From Clostridia bacterium (GTDB lineage Bacteria; Bacillota; Clostridia; Oscillospirales; CAG-272), in contig JAFTIH010000002.1 in assembly GCA_017456985.1 (NCBI GenBank), positions 1 to 54,113 on the forward strand: a stretch of 54,113 bases of DNA, given 5' to 3'. The notes beneath the pieces were generated by a model. The model ran no database searches and had not been told where the DNA came from. It saw only the letters and a list, made by a program, of their open reading frames with translations. Below are positions 1-8,336 of the stretch, in pieces. A program made the position numbers and the translations under genes. Positions within the stretch are counted from its first letter, which is position 1. Every line of letters begins with the position of its first letter.

Positions 1-360
1 CTGTACCAGAGCGCTGTAGCCGCCGATAAAATTGATGCCGAGCGTGTCGGCGGCGCGGTCCATCGCACGGGCAACGTCGATGACGCGGTCCTCGGAAATG
101 CCGCCCGCAACGAGCGACACAGGGGTCACGGACACGCGCTTGTTGATGATCGGAATGCCGTATTCCTTTTCGATCGTCTCGGCGGTGGGGCAAAGATGCT
201 CCGCCGTTTTGGTGATCTTGTCGTAGATCTTGTCGCAAAGACGGTCCGCGTCCTCGCTCACACAGTCGTACAGGGAAATGCCCATCGTTACGGTGCGGAT
301 ATCGAGGTTTTCGTCGCGGATCATCCGTATAGTTTCGTGTATTTCTTCGGTGTTATACAT
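1..360 (-). CDS. PFL family protein (UPF0210/DUF711), partial
   Basis: The first 120 codons of a minus-strand gene are visible; the rest lies left of the window. The N-terminus (MYNTEEIHETIRMI, then NLDIRTVTMGISL) and the later segment INKRVSVTPVSL match the UPF0210/PFL family, whose full members are about 450 residues. The biochemical role of the family is not firmly established; it resembles pyruvate-formate-lyase-like proteins in overall fold. The gene starts 12 nt after the stop of the ACT-domain gene, and this ACT-UPF0210 pairing is conserved in many Firmicutes, so the ACT protein may sense a ligand for it. Start ATG is at 358-360. Family call is confident, function is not. Confidence 0.85.
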   Translation of the reverse strand, partial: MYNTEEIHETIRMIRDENLDIRTVTMGISLYDCVSEDADRLCDKIYDKITKTAEHLCPTAETIEKEYGIPIINKRVSVTPVSLVAGGISEDRVIDVARAMDRAADTLGINFIGGYSALVQ

Positions 361-372
361 AGCGTCTTTTCC

Positions 373-642
373 TTAAATTTTGTGCATTGCGGCGAAGATA
401 TCCTCGTGCATCGTGTGGATCTCCAAGCCCGATTCCTCACCGAGCACCTTCATCGTATCCACGAAGGAGGCAAAGGGTACGGTCATGTTGTCGATCTCCA
501 CGACCATCACCATCGAGAAAAATTCCTTCATAACGGATTGCGAAACGTCAAGAATGTTGGCGCCCGCCTCGGCGCACTTGCCGCTGACCTTGTTGATGAT
601 GCCGATCGCATCACGGCCGATGACACTGATAACAGCTTTCAT
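373..642 (-). CDS. ACT domain-containing protein (UPF0237 type)
   Basis: An 89-residue protein made of a single ACT domain (MKAVISVIGRDAIGIINKVS at the N-terminus, the usual beta-alpha-beta start of small-molecule-binding ACT domains). I chose the ATG at 640-642 because GGAAGG lies just upstream and the homologous fold begins at that Met; an upstream in-frame extension to 693 looks non-coding. It probably binds an amino acid or similar ligand and works with the PFL/UPF0210 protein that follows 12 nt downstream in the same operon. A good minus-strand promoter lies at 678-706, giving a short leader. Confidence 0.88.
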   Translation of the reverse strand: MKAVISVIGRDAIGIINKVSGKCAEAGANILDVSQSVMKEFFSMVMVVEIDNMTVPFASFVDTMKVLGEESGLEIHTMHEDIFAAMHKI

Positions 643-677
643 AATGCTTTTCCTTCCTTTATCTTTAATACAGCACA

Positions 678-706
678 AGTATATCACATCCAACGGGCAA
701 AATCAA
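678..706 (-). promoter_or_regulatory. Promoter of the ACT-PFL operon
   Basis: Read on the minus strand: TTGATT (706-701) and TATACT (683-678) separated by exactly 17 bp, about 36 nt upstream of the ACT start codon. This is a sigma-A-type match with a small deviation at each box. Confidence 0.6.
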
Positions 707-781
707 GAGCAAATCGAACAAAAAGAGGAAATCTTTCTCCCCTCCGCTCTTGTAAAAAACGACGAATTTTTCATTTTAGTC

Positions 782-810
782 TTTACAAATCGAATTTTAT
801 CCGATATAAT
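782..810 (+). promoter_or_regulatory. Promoter of the Na/Pi cotransporter gene
   Basis: TTTACA (782-787), a 17-bp spacer, and a perfect TATAAT (805-810). The predicted start of transcription is about 50 nt before the ATG at 867. The promoter is divergent to that of the ACT-PFL operon. Confidence 0.65.
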
Positions 811-866
811 AAAATCGCAGAATTTCGGTTTTTTTATCCTGATTTTTTTACAGAAAGGATTTTGAT

Positions 867-2651
867 ATGAGCTTTTTCAATCCGTCTTCCCCCTTTAGCA
901 TCTTCAACATTTTCACGTTGCTCGGCGGCCTTGCTTTGTTCTTGTACGGAATGAAGATCATGTCCTCGGGACTTGAAAAGCTTGCGGGCGGTAAGCTTGA
1001 GGGTCTTCTCAAAAAGATGACCTCCAATCCCTTCAAGAGCCTTGCGCTGGGCGCGGGCATCACCATCGCCATCCAATCCTCCTCTGCACTGACGGTTATG
1101 CTCGTGGGTCTTGTCAACTCGGGCATTATGCAGCTGCCCCAGACGGTGGGCATCATTATGGGCTCCAACATCGGCACCACGCTGACGGCGTGGATCACCT
1201 CGCTTGCGGGCATCGACGGCGGCAACTTCTTTATGACGCTGCTCAAGCCCTCCTCCTTCTCCCCCATCATCGCCCTCATCGGCGTGCTTCTCATTATGGT
1301 GGCGAAGTCGGACAAGCGTCGCTCGGTCGGCTCCATCTTCATCGGCTTTGCCGTTCTGATGTTCGGTATGGGCTTTATGTCCGACGCGATGGAAAGCCTT
1401 GCGGAGCTTGAGGGCTTCACGAGCGTTCTGACCGCCTTCAACAATCCCCTTCTCGGCGTGCTCGTCGGTACCGTCTTCACGGGTATCATCCAGAGCTCTG
1501 CCGCATCCGTTGCCGTATTGCAGGGCCTTGCGGGTACGGGTCACGTCACCTTCGCAATGGCGTTCCCCATTATTATGGGTCAGAATATCGGTACGACCGT
1601 GACCGCCGCCATCTCCTCCATCGGCGTTAATAAGAGCGCCAAGCGCGTTGCCGTGGTGCACGCGGCGTTCAACATCATCGGTACCGTTTTGTTCCTCATC
1701 GTTTACGGCGTGCTTTACCTGTTCGTTCCCAAGCTCCCGCTCTTTCAAATGGCGATCGACGAGTTTGGCATCGCCATCTCGCACACCGTCTTTAACGTCG
1801 TTTCCACCGTTATCCTGCTTCCCTGCTCAAAGCTCCTCGTCAAGATCGCGGAGCGCCTTATCAAGGAAAAGAGCGAGGACGGCAAGGACAGCGAGGTCGT
1901 CTGCTTCCTCGACCGCCGTCTGTTTGCGACCCCCTCGATCGCGGTCGGCGAGTGCGACGCCCGCGCAACCGAAATGACGCGCCTTGCAAGAGAGGCGATC
2001 ACCTCGGCGCTCGATTACTTAAAGAAGCCCGACGCAAAGCTGCGCGACCACATCCTCGACCTTGAGGACCGTATCGACAAATACGAGGACGCCCTCGGCA
2101 AATATCTTGTGGCGCTCTCCGCGCACGCTCTGTCCGACCGCGACTCGCGCGAGTCGGCGAAGCTCCTTCACTCCATCGGCAACCTTGAGCGTATCGGTGA
2201 CCACGCGGTCAATCTCGTCAAGGTCGCGGACGAGATCGCGGACAAGGGTCTTGCTTTCTCCCCCGCCGCCGAGCGTGAGATCGCGGTGCTTGACCGCGCA
2301 ACGCGCGACATTCTCGACATCACCGTCGCGGCGTTCTGCCAGGACGATGCCGAGAGCGCAGGCCGCGTTGAGCCGCTGGAGCAGGTTATCGACTATCTCA
2401 TCGCCGAGATCCGCTCCCGCCACATCAGCCGCTTGCAGAAGGGCAATTGCACGGTGGAAATGGGCTTTATCCTCGCGGACCTGCTCAACAACTACGAGCG
2501 CGTTTCCGACCACTGCTCCAACATTGCCGTTGCCGTGATCGAGTCGGAGAGCGCTAGCGATCCCGGTGCGCACGCCTACCTGCAGGAGTTCAAAAGCAGC
2601 CACGGCTTTAACGAGGTCTTTGAGCGCTATATGGGCAAGTACGCACTGTAA
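867..2651 (+). CDS. Na/Pi cotransporter family protein with C-terminal PhoU-like domain
   Basis: A 594-residue membrane protein. The N-terminal part (about residues 10-340) carries the duplicated NptA/PNaS signature: IQSSSALTVMLVGLVNSG in the first half and IIQSSAASVAVLQGLAGTG in the second, with many hydrophobic segments between. The C-terminal part (about 360-570) is hydrophilic and helical, with the repeated heptad-like pattern of PhoU domains (NLERIGDHAVNLV and NNYERVSDHCSNIAV). It should import inorganic phosphate driven by the sodium gradient, with the PhoU part tuning activity to phosphate status. It is monocistronic: own promoter upstream and a terminator at 2694-2738. AGAAAGGA precedes the start. 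Confidence 0.92.
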   Translation: MSFFNPSSPFSIFNIFTLLGGLALFLYGMKIMSSGLEKLAGGKLEGLLKKMTSNPFKSLALGAGITIAIQSSSALTVMLVGLVNSGIMQLPQTVGIIMGSNIGTTLTAWITSLAGIDGGNFFMTLLKPSSFSPIIALIGVLLIMVAKSDKRRSVGSIFIGFAVLMFGMGFMSDAMESLAELEGFTSVLTAFNNPLLGVLVGTVFTGIIQSSAASVAVLQGLAGTGHVTFAMAFPIIMGQNIGTTVTAAISSIGVNKSAKRVAVVHAAFNIIGTVLFLIVYGVLYLFVPKLPLFQMAIDEFGIAISHTVFNVVSTVILLPCSKLLVKIAERLIKEKSEDGKDSEVVCFLDRRLFATPSIAVGECDARATEMTRLAREAITSALDYLKKPDAKLRDHILDLEDRIDKYEDALGKYLVALSAHALSDRDSRESAKLLHSIGNLERIGDHAVNLVKVADEIADKGLAFSPAAEREIAVLDRATRDILDITVAAFCQDDAESAGRVEPLEQVIDYLIAEIRSRHISRLQKGNCTVEMGFILADLLNNYERVSDHCSNIAVAVIESESASDPGAHAYLQEFKSSHGFNEVFERYMGKYAL

Positions 2652-2693
2652 AAAACGCCCTTTTCCCCCTGATTTTATCAAGATTTTATCAAG

Positions 2694-2738
2694 AAAAACC
2701 GCCGTTTTCCCCTCGTTTCGGGGGCATTCGGCGGTTTT
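2694..2738 (+). terminator. Rho-independent terminator after the Na/Pi gene
   Basis: AAAAACCGCCG (2694-2704) pairs with CGGCGGTTTT (2729-2738), with further inner CCCC/GGGG pairing. It ends in a T run. Confidence 0.8.
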
Positions 2739-2787
2739 CGCCATTTTGCACAAAAAACACAAGATGTTGTGGTACAAAACATCGAAA

Positions 2788-2839
2788 ACACAAAATATAG
2801 TTTTTAGGGGTTGACAAACACTACCCATTGTGGTATAAT
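2788..2839 (+). promoter_or_regulatory. nrdG-nrdD promoter with two NrdR-like boxes
   Basis: TTGACA (2811-2816) and TATAAT (2834-2839) with a 17-bp spacer form a consensus sigma-A promoter. Two 16-bp imperfect palindromes resembling NrdR boxes overlap it: ACACAAAATATAGTTT (2788-2803) and ACACTACCCATTGTGG (2818-2833). Their centres are 30 bp apart, close to three helical turns, which is the usual tandem arrangement for NrdR. The second box fills the spacer, so a bound repressor would block RNA polymerase. No nrdR gene is in the window. The promoter is clear; the NrdR assignment is inference from box shape and from the ribonucleotide reductase genes downstream. Confidence 0.6.
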
Positions 2840-2846
2840 TTTTGAT

Positions 2847-3027
2847 GCAAGCCCAAAAGCTCTCGCAAAATCGCGCGGGCGTGCTTGCAACCGCTTAAAA
2901 AAGAAGCTGTCGGAATGTGATTTTCGGCGGCTCTTTTCACGCCTTAGCCTATCACAACCGAAATCGAACCCGTTTTAAGGGGTGGATTTCGTGATATGCT
3001 TCGCTTAAAATTCTTGTAGACAGGCTA
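2847..3027 (+). promoter_or_regulatory. Structured 5' leader of nrdG-nrdD
   Basis: The 406-nt gap before nrdG holds, after the promoter, a leader of about 210 nt with two foldable parts. First, GCAAGC (2847-2852) faces GCTTGC (2883-2888). Second, an outer TAGCCT (2945-2950)/AGGCTA (3022-3027) stem encloses ATCAC (2951-2955)/GTGAT (2991-2995), GAAATC (2960-2965)/GATTTC (2985-2990) and AACCC/GGGGT. I recognise no known riboswitch class and see no U-tract terminator, so control would be translational if any. Confidence 0.4.
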
Positions 3028-3057
3028 CGCACATTTTTCACGGAAAGGAGTGGCAAA

Positions 3058-3750
3058 ATGCTCTTACGCGGACTGCAAAAAACAACCCTGCTTGACTTTC
3101 CCGGCAAGGTCGCCTCGACGGTGTTCACGGGCGGTTGCAACTTCCGCTGTCCCTTCTGCCACAACGCATCGCTCATCCGCGCCGACGGCGGTGAGGACCG
3201 TCTTTCCGAGGAAAATTTCTTTGCCTTCTTAAAAAAACGCCGCGGGCTCAACGACGGCGTTTGCATCACGGGCGGAGAGCCGCTCTTACAAAAGGACATC
3301 GTTCCTTTTATTAAACGCATTCGCGATGAGGGCTTCTTCGTCAAGCTCGACACCAACGGCTCGTATCCCGAGGTGCTCGGCACGCTGTGCGACGAAGGGT
3401 TGCTCGACTACGTAGCGATGGACGTGAAGAACGCGCCCGCAGCATACGCAAAGACGGCGGGCGTTTCGGAGGATATCCTTCCCAAAATTGAGCAAAGCAT
3501 CGCCATTTTAAAGCGCGGCACCGTTCCCTACGAGTTCCGCACCACCGTCGTCAAGGGTCTGCACACCGAGCAAACGATGCGGGCGATTGGCGAGTGGCTC
3601 GGCGACGTACCCGCCTACTTCATCCAGAACTTCACCGATTCGGGGGACGTTCTCGTGGGCGGACTTTCGGGCTTCACCCCGAGCGAGCTTACGGCACTGC
3701 TTGACGCCGTCAAGCCCTATATTCCGAGCGCCCGCGTGCGCGGAATGTAA
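3058..3750 (+). CDS. nrdG: Anaerobic ribonucleoside-triphosphate reductase activating protein
   Basis: A 230-residue radical SAM enzyme. The cluster-binding motif C-x3-C-x2-C is present as CNFRCPFC in the context FTGGCNFRCPFCHN, and TGGEPLLQ is the SAM-binding GGE motif. It uses a [4Fe-4S] cluster and SAM to generate the glycyl radical on NrdD. The opening LQKTTLLDFPGKVAST is typical of NrdG-type activases. AAAGGAG sits just upstream of the ATG. The gene precedes nrdD by 44 nt, the reverse of the common nrdD-nrdG order, and shares its promoter and leader. Confidence 0.92.
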   Translation: MLLRGLQKTTLLDFPGKVASTVFTGGCNFRCPFCHNASLIRADGGEDRLSEENFFAFLKKRRGLNDGVCITGGEPLLQKDIVPFIKRIRDEGFFVKLDTNGSYPEVLGTLCDEGLLDYVAMDVKNAPAAYAKTAGVSEDILPKIEQSIAILKRGTVPYEFRTTVVKGLHTEQTMRAIGEWLGDVPAYFIQNFTDSGDVLVGGLSGFTPSELTALLDAVKPYIPSARVRGM

Positions 3751-3794
3751 AAAGATTGTATTAAAAAAACGATAAACGAAAGAAGGAGCACATC

Positions 3795-6194
3795 ATGTAT
3801 CAGGTACTCAAGCGCAACGGCAAGGTCATTGATTTTGATCTTGACAAGATCGCCTCTGCCATCAAGATGGCATTCGAGGCACAGGAAAAGCAGTATCACC
3901 CCAACGTCATTGACTTTCTCGCACTGAAGGTCACCGCAGAATTTGAGCCCAAGATCAAGGAAGGACTGATTGCTGTCGAGGACATTCAGGACAGCGTGGA
4001 GTCCGTTCTCGTACAGGCAGGCTATGCTGACGTCGCAAAGGCGTACATTCTGTACCGCCGTCAGAGAGAAAAGCTGCGCAATATGGAAAGCACCGTCCTC
4101 AACTACAAGGACATCGTAGATAGCTACCTGCGCGTCACCGACTGGCGCGTGAAGGAAAACTCCACCGTTACCTATTCGGTGGGCGGTCTGATCCTCTCCA
4201 ACTCGGGTGCGATCACCGCAAACTACTGGCTCTCCGAGGTTTATGACGACGAGATCGCCAACGCACACCGCAACGCAGACATTCACATTCACGACCTTTC
4301 GATGCTGACGGGCTATTGCGCAGGCTGGTCGCTCAAGCAGCTTATCAAGGAGGGTCTTGGCGGCGTTCCCGGCAAGATCACCTCGGCTCCTGCATCCCAC
4401 CTTGCAACGCTCTGCAACCAGATGGTCAACTTCCTCGGCATTATGCAGAACGAGTGGGCAGGCGCACAGGCATTCTCCTCCTTCGACACCTACCTCGCTC
4501 CCTTCGTCAAGGCGGACAACCTCACCTACGATCAGGTCAAGAAGTGCATTGAGTCCTTCATCTACGGTGTCAATACCCCCTCCCGTTGGGGTACGCAGGC
4601 ACCCTTCTCCAACATCACGCTCGACTGGACGGTTCCCGCAGACCTTGCGGAGCTGAACGCCATCGTGGGCGGCAAGGAGATGCCCTTCAAGTATAAGGAT
4701 TGTAAGGCAGAGATGGATATGGTCAACCGCGCATTCATCGAAACGATGATCGAGGGCGACGCCAACGGCCGCGGCTTCCAATACCCCATCCCCACCTATT
4801 CCATCACCCGCGACTTTGACTGGTCCGAGACCGAGAACAACCGTCTGCTCTTCGAGATGACCGCAAAGTACGGTACTCCCTACTTCTCCAACTATATCAA
4901 CAGCGATATGGAGCCCTCGGACGTCCGTTCGATGTGCTGTCGCTTGCGCCTTGACCTTCGCGAGCTTCGCAAGAAGTCGGGCGGCTTCTTCGGAAGCGGT
5001 GAGTCCACCGGCTCGATCGGTGTCGTTACCATCAATATGCCCCGTATTGCATACCTTGCTGAGGATGAGGCAGACTTCTACCGCCGCCTCGACCATATGA
5101 TGGACATCTCCGCTCGCTCGCTCAAGGTCAAGAGAGAGGTCATCACCAAGCTTCTGAACGAGGGTCTGTATCCCTACACCAAGAGATATCTCGGTACCTT
5201 CACCAACCACTTCTCCACCATCGGTCTGATCGGTATGAACGAGGTGGGTCTGAACGCAAAATGGCTGCGCGCGGATATGACGCACGCGTGCACGCAGAAG
5301 TTCACCGCAGAGGTGCTTGACCATATGAGAGAGCGCCTGTCCGACTATCAGGAGCTGTACGGCGATCTTTACAACCTCGAGGCTACCCCCGCAGAGTCCA
5401 CCACCTACCGCTTCGCAAAGCACGACAAGAAGCGCTTCCCCGAGATCTTCACCGCATCCAACGGCTCGACGCCCTACTACACCAACTCCTCTCACCTGCC
5501 CGTAGGCTACACCGAGGACGTTTTCGACGCGCTCGCTATCCAGGATGAGCTGCAGACCCGCTACACCTCGGGCACGGTATTCCACGCCTTCATCGGCGAA
5601 AGACTTCCCGACTGGCGCAGTGCCGCAACGCTCGTGCGCAAGATCGCAGAGAACTACAAGCTCCCCTATTACTCCATCTCTCCCACCTACTCCGTATGTA
5701 AGGACCACGGCTACCTGCCCGGCGAGCAGTTCGTCTGCCCCGAGTGCGGCGGCGCGACCGAGGTTTACAGCCGTATCACGGGCTACTACCGCCCCGTTCA
5801 GAACTGGAACGACGGTAAGGCTCAGGAGTACAAGGAAAGAAAGCTCTACAACATCGCAGGCTCCTACGCGCGTCACGAGGGCAAGGGCGACTTTGATACC
5901 CCCCTTTCCGACCGCACCGAAGCCATCGGTGAGAGCGCTCCCATCGTCGATTTAGAGGCGGGCAACCGCACCATCCTCTTCGCTACCAAGACCTGCCCCA
6001 ACTGCAAGATGGCAATGGCATTCCTTGACAAGGCGGAGATCCCCTACGAGCACGTGCTCGCTGACGAGAACCGTGAGCTCGTAGAGCTGTACGATATCCA
6101 TCAGGCACCCACGCTCGTGGTCGTACGCGGCGGCACGGTCGAGAAGATCGTCAACGTGTCCAACATCCGCAAATTCATCGAAGCAAACAGCTAA
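3795..6194 (+). CDS. nrdD: Anaerobic ribonucleoside-triphosphate reductase with fused C-terminal glutaredoxin-like domain
   Basis: A 799-residue class III reductase that makes dNTPs without oxygen. Residues 1-95 are an ATP-cone (MYQVLKRNGKVIDFDLDKIA), the allosteric domain. The catalytic domain follows, ending with a metal-binding segment (VCKDHGY...FVCPECGG) and the glycyl-radical loop RITGYYRPVQNWN, where Gly663 is the likely radical site. Ordinary NrdD ends soon after this. Here a linker is followed from about residue 722 by a complete thioredoxin-fold domain with CPNC at 734-737 and the cis-proline region HQAPTLVV, like glutaredoxin/NrdH. Together with trxB downstream this suggests thioredoxin-type rather than formate reduction. 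nrdG is 44 nt upstream. Confidence 0.95.
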   Translation: MYQVLKRNGKVIDFDLDKIASAIKMAFEAQEKQYHPNVIDFLALKVTAEFEPKIKEGLIAVEDIQDSVESVLVQAGYADVAKAYILYRRQREKLRNMESTVLNYKDIVDSYLRVTDWRVKENSTVTYSVGGLILSNSGAITANYWLSEVYDDEIANAHRNADIHIHDLSMLTGYCAGWSLKQLIKEGLGGVPGKITSAPASHLATLCNQMVNFLGIMQNEWAGAQAFSSFDTYLAPFVKADNLTYDQVKKCIESFIYGVNTPSRWGTQAPFSNITLDWTVPADLAELNAIVGGKEMPFKYKDCKAEMDMVNRAFIETMIEGDANGRGFQYPIPTYSITRDFDWSETENNRLLFEMTAKYGTPYFSNYINSDMEPSDVRSMCCRLRLDLRELRKKSGGFFGSGESTGSIGVVTINMPRIAYLAEDEADFYRRLDHMMDISARSLKVKREVITKLLNEGLYPYTKRYLGTFTNHFSTIGLIGMNEVGLNAKWLRADMTHACTQKFTAEVLDHMRERLSDYQELYGDLYNLEATPAESTTYRFAKHDKKRFPEIFTASNGSTPYYTNSSHLPVGYTEDVFDALAIQDELQTRYTSGTVFHAFIGERLPDWRSAATLVRKIAENYKLPYYSISPTYSVCKDHGYLPGEQFVCPECGGATEVYSRITGYYRPVQNWNDGKAQEYKERKLYNIAGSYARHEGKGDFDTPLSDRTEAIGESAPIVDLEAGNRTILFATKTCPNCKMAMAFLDKAEIPYEHVLADENRELVELYDIHQAPTLVVVRGGTVEKIVNVSNIRKFIEANS

Positions 6195-6200
6195 AACCCC

Positions 6201-6234
6201 TACGCCCCCGTGTCCATCGGAACATGGGGGCGTA
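6201..6234 (+). other. Intercistronic hairpin between nrdD and trxB
   Basis: TACGCCCCCGTGT (6201-6213) pairs over 13 positions (one G-U) with ACATGGGGGCGTA (6222-6234), with an 8-nt loop. There is no T run after it, so it is more likely an RNA-stability or processing element than a strong terminator. Confidence 0.6.
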
Positions 6235-6253
6235 CTACAAGGAGAATTGCATT

Positions 6254-7162
6254 ATGTACGATATTATCATCATCGGCTCGGGTCCTGCGGGACTGACCGC
6301 CGCTGTGTATGCCTTGCGCGCAGATAAAAGCGTGCTCGTGCTGGAAAAGGAGACCTTCGGCGGACAGATCACGCTTTCCCCTCACGTAGAAAACTGTCCC
6401 GGCTTTGCACACATCAGCGGAAGCGAGCTGGGCGAAAAGCTTCTTGAGCAGGCAATGGGGCTTGGCGCAGAGATCGATATGGGCGAGGTCACGGGCATCC
6501 GCCGTCAGGGCTCGACTTGCATCGTTGAGACCGCCGAGGGCAGCGAGTACGCCTCGCGCGCCGTCATCATCGCTACGGGCTCGCGTCACCGTCCCTTAGG
6601 CGTTGCGCGAGAGGAGGAGCTGATCGGTAAGGGAATTTCCTATTGTGCCGTCTGCGACGGCGCCTTCTTCGCGGGGATGGAGGTCGCCGTGATCGGCGGC
6701 GGAAATTCCGCGCTCCAAGAGGCTGTGATGCTCAGCGACCTTTGCAAGAAGGTCACCGTGGTGCAGAACCTCGGCTTCCTCACGGGCGAGAAGCGCCTTG
6801 CCGACAAGCTCGCCGCCAAGGATAACGTAACGATCATTCTTTCCACCGTCGTGGATGCGCTTGAGGGCGGCGATAAGCTGGAAGCGCTCTCCCTCAAAAA
6901 CACGGAAACGGGTGTTAAGACCCGCCTTGCCGTGGACGGCGCCTTCGTTTGCATCGGACAGATCCCCGATTGCGGCGCCTTTGCAGAGCACGTACCGCTC
7001 AACGAGTACGGCTATATCGAAGCCGCCGAGGACTGCTTGACGCCCGACGAGGCGATCTTCGTCGCAGGTGACTGCCGATCGAAGCGCGTGCGTCAGATCA
7101 CCACAGCGACCGCGGACGGTGCGGTCGCCGCGATCGCCGCTTGCCGCTACCTTGATAAGTAA
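6254..7162 (+). CDS. trxB: Thioredoxin reductase (NADPH-dependent, FAD)
   Basis: A 302-residue flavoprotein. The FAD-binding motif GSGPAGLTAA is at the N-terminus, the redox-active pair is CAVC (131-134) and the NADPH-binding motif is GGGNSALQEA. The C-terminal FAD-contact GDCRSKRVRQITTATADGA is complete. The start ATG at 6254 has GGAG 10 nt upstream; an upstream GTG/ATG at 6224 falls inside the intercistronic hairpin and is rejected. It lies 59 nt after nrdD and ends at a terminator. The natural partner would be the glutaredoxin-like CPNC domain fused to NrdD, since no separate thioredoxin gene is adjacent. It may also serve other thioredoxins in the cell. Confidence 0.93.
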   Translation: MYDIIIIGSGPAGLTAAVYALRADKSVLVLEKETFGGQITLSPHVENCPGFAHISGSELGEKLLEQAMGLGAEIDMGEVTGIRRQGSTCIVETAEGSEYASRAVIIATGSRHRPLGVAREEELIGKGISYCAVCDGAFFAGMEVAVIGGGNSALQEAVMLSDLCKKVTVVQNLGFLTGEKRLADKLAAKDNVTIILSTVVDALEGGDKLEALSLKNTETGVKTRLAVDGAFVCIGQIPDCGAFAEHVPLNEYGYIEAAEDCLTPDEAIFVAGDCRSKRVRQITTATADGAVAAIAACRYLDK

Positions 7163-7188
7163 AAGGTAAGAGGTAAGAGGTAATAAGC

Positions 7189-7219
7189 AAAAACGCGCAG
7201 GGGCATCCTGCGCGTTTTT
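7189..7219 (+). terminator. Terminator after trxB
   Basis: AAAACGCGCAGG (7190-7201) and CCTGCGCGTTTT (7207-7218) form a 12-bp stem followed by T residues. Just before it are short direct repeats of GGTAAGA. Confidence 0.9.
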
Positions 7220-7278
7220 AAAAAAGAAAAAACGGTACATACTAATCCCATCGACCGTCTTCTAAAAGGAAAAAAACT

Positions 7279-8316
7279 ATGCTGAAAATCGCTTTTTTTG
7301 ATACCAAGCCCTACGACAAGGAGTCCTTCGACGCCGCCGTCGCGGGCAAAGAGATCGAAATCAAATATTTTGAAACCAAGCTTTGTGAGGACACCGTATC
7401 GCTCGCGCAGGGTGCGGACGCCGTGTGCGCCTTCGTCAACGATACCGTCACCGCCGCCGTCATCGACCGCCTGTGTGAAGCGAACGTGCGCGTGCTGCTA
7501 CTGCGCTGTGCGGGCTTCAATCAGGTGGATATGGCGCACGCCTTTGGGCGCATTCACGTCCTTCGCGTGCCCGCCTATTCTCCCTACGCCGTCGCAGAGC
7601 ACGCTATGGCGCTCTTGCTCACCTCCATCCGCCGCATCCATAAGGCGTATATCCGCACCAAGGACTTCAATTTTAGCCTTGCGGGACTGACGGGGTTTGA
7701 CTTGCACGGCAAAACGGTGGGCGTGATCGGTACGGGCAAGATCGGGCGCGTCTTTATCGACATCTGCCGCGGCTTCGGGATGCACGTGCTTGCCTTTGAT
7801 AAATTTCCCGCCGCCGACCTTTCGCGCGACGGTAGCGTGCGCTACGTGCCGCTTGACACCCTCTTCGCCGAGAGCGACGTGATCTCTTTGCACTGTCCCC
7901 TCACCGAGGAAACCTACCACCTGATCGACAAAGCCGCCCTCGACAAATGCAAAAAGGGCGTGGTGCTGATCAACACCTCGCGCGGCGCGCTCGTGGATGC
8001 CGAGGACCTGCTTGACGCCATCCGCGCACGGCAGGTGGGCGCCGCCTGCCTCGACGTGTATGAGGAGGAGTCGGAGCTGTTCTTCGAGGACTTTTCGGGA
8101 CACATTCCCAAGGATGAGATCCTCTCGCGGCTCATCTCGATGCCCAACGTCATCGTCACCTCGCACCAGGCGTTTTTGACGCGCGAGGCGCTCAAAAACA
8201 TTGCGGACACCACCGTTGAGAACCTTCTTTCCTTCTATCAGACGGGAGAATGCCCCAACGAGCTTTGCTATCGCGGTGGCTGTGCGGAGGACTGCAAGAG
8301 CGGAAAATGCTTCTAA
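7279..8316 (+). CDS. D-lactate dehydrogenase / 2-hydroxyacid dehydrogenase with Cys-rich tail
   Basis: A 345-residue D-2-hydroxyacid dehydrogenase. The NAD-binding motif GVIGTGKIG, the conserved RCAGFNQVD and NTSRGALVD segments and the catalytic SHQAF histidine region match D-lactate dehydrogenases of the LdhA type, which reduce pyruvate to D-lactate to regenerate NAD+ in fermentation. The C-terminus carries an extra tail with five cysteines in 22 residues (ECPNELCYRGGCAEDCKSGKCF), not needed by the E. coli type enzyme, whose C-terminus stops at about the NEL position. AAAAGGA precedes the ATG. The gene is flanked by terminator-like hairpins on both sides and looks monocistronic. LdhA is the best guess; other 2-ketoacid substrates are possible. 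Confidence 0.88.
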   Translation: MLKIAFFDTKPYDKESFDAAVAGKEIEIKYFETKLCEDTVSLAQGADAVCAFVNDTVTAAVIDRLCEANVRVLLLRCAGFNQVDMAHAFGRIHVLRVPAYSPYAVAEHAMALLLTSIRRIHKAYIRTKDFNFSLAGLTGFDLHGKTVGVIGTGKIGRVFIDICRGFGMHVLAFDKFPAADLSRDGSVRYVPLDTLFAESDVISLHCPLTEETYHLIDKAALDKCKKGVVLINTSRGALVDAEDLLDAIRARQVGAACLDVYEEESELFFEDFSGHIPKDEILSRLISMPNVIVTSHQAFLTREALKNIADTTVENLLSFYQTGECPNELCYRGGCAEDCKSGKCF

Positions 8317-8328
8317 AGCATTTTCCGC
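8300..8328 (+). terminator. Hairpin spanning the stop codon of the dehydrogenase gene
   Basis: GCGGAAAATGC (8300-8310) and GCATTTTCCGC (8318-8328) form a perfect 11-bp stem whose 7-nt loop holds the TAA stop (8314-8316). The T run is inside the stem and the 3' flank is GGTTATGA, so termination is uncertain. Confidence 0.5.
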
Positions 8329-8336
8329 GGTTATGA

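Noticed and set aside
3717-5876. Long minus-strand frame opposite nrdD
   Set aside because: Antisense shadow of a strongly conserved gene; no recognisable domains.
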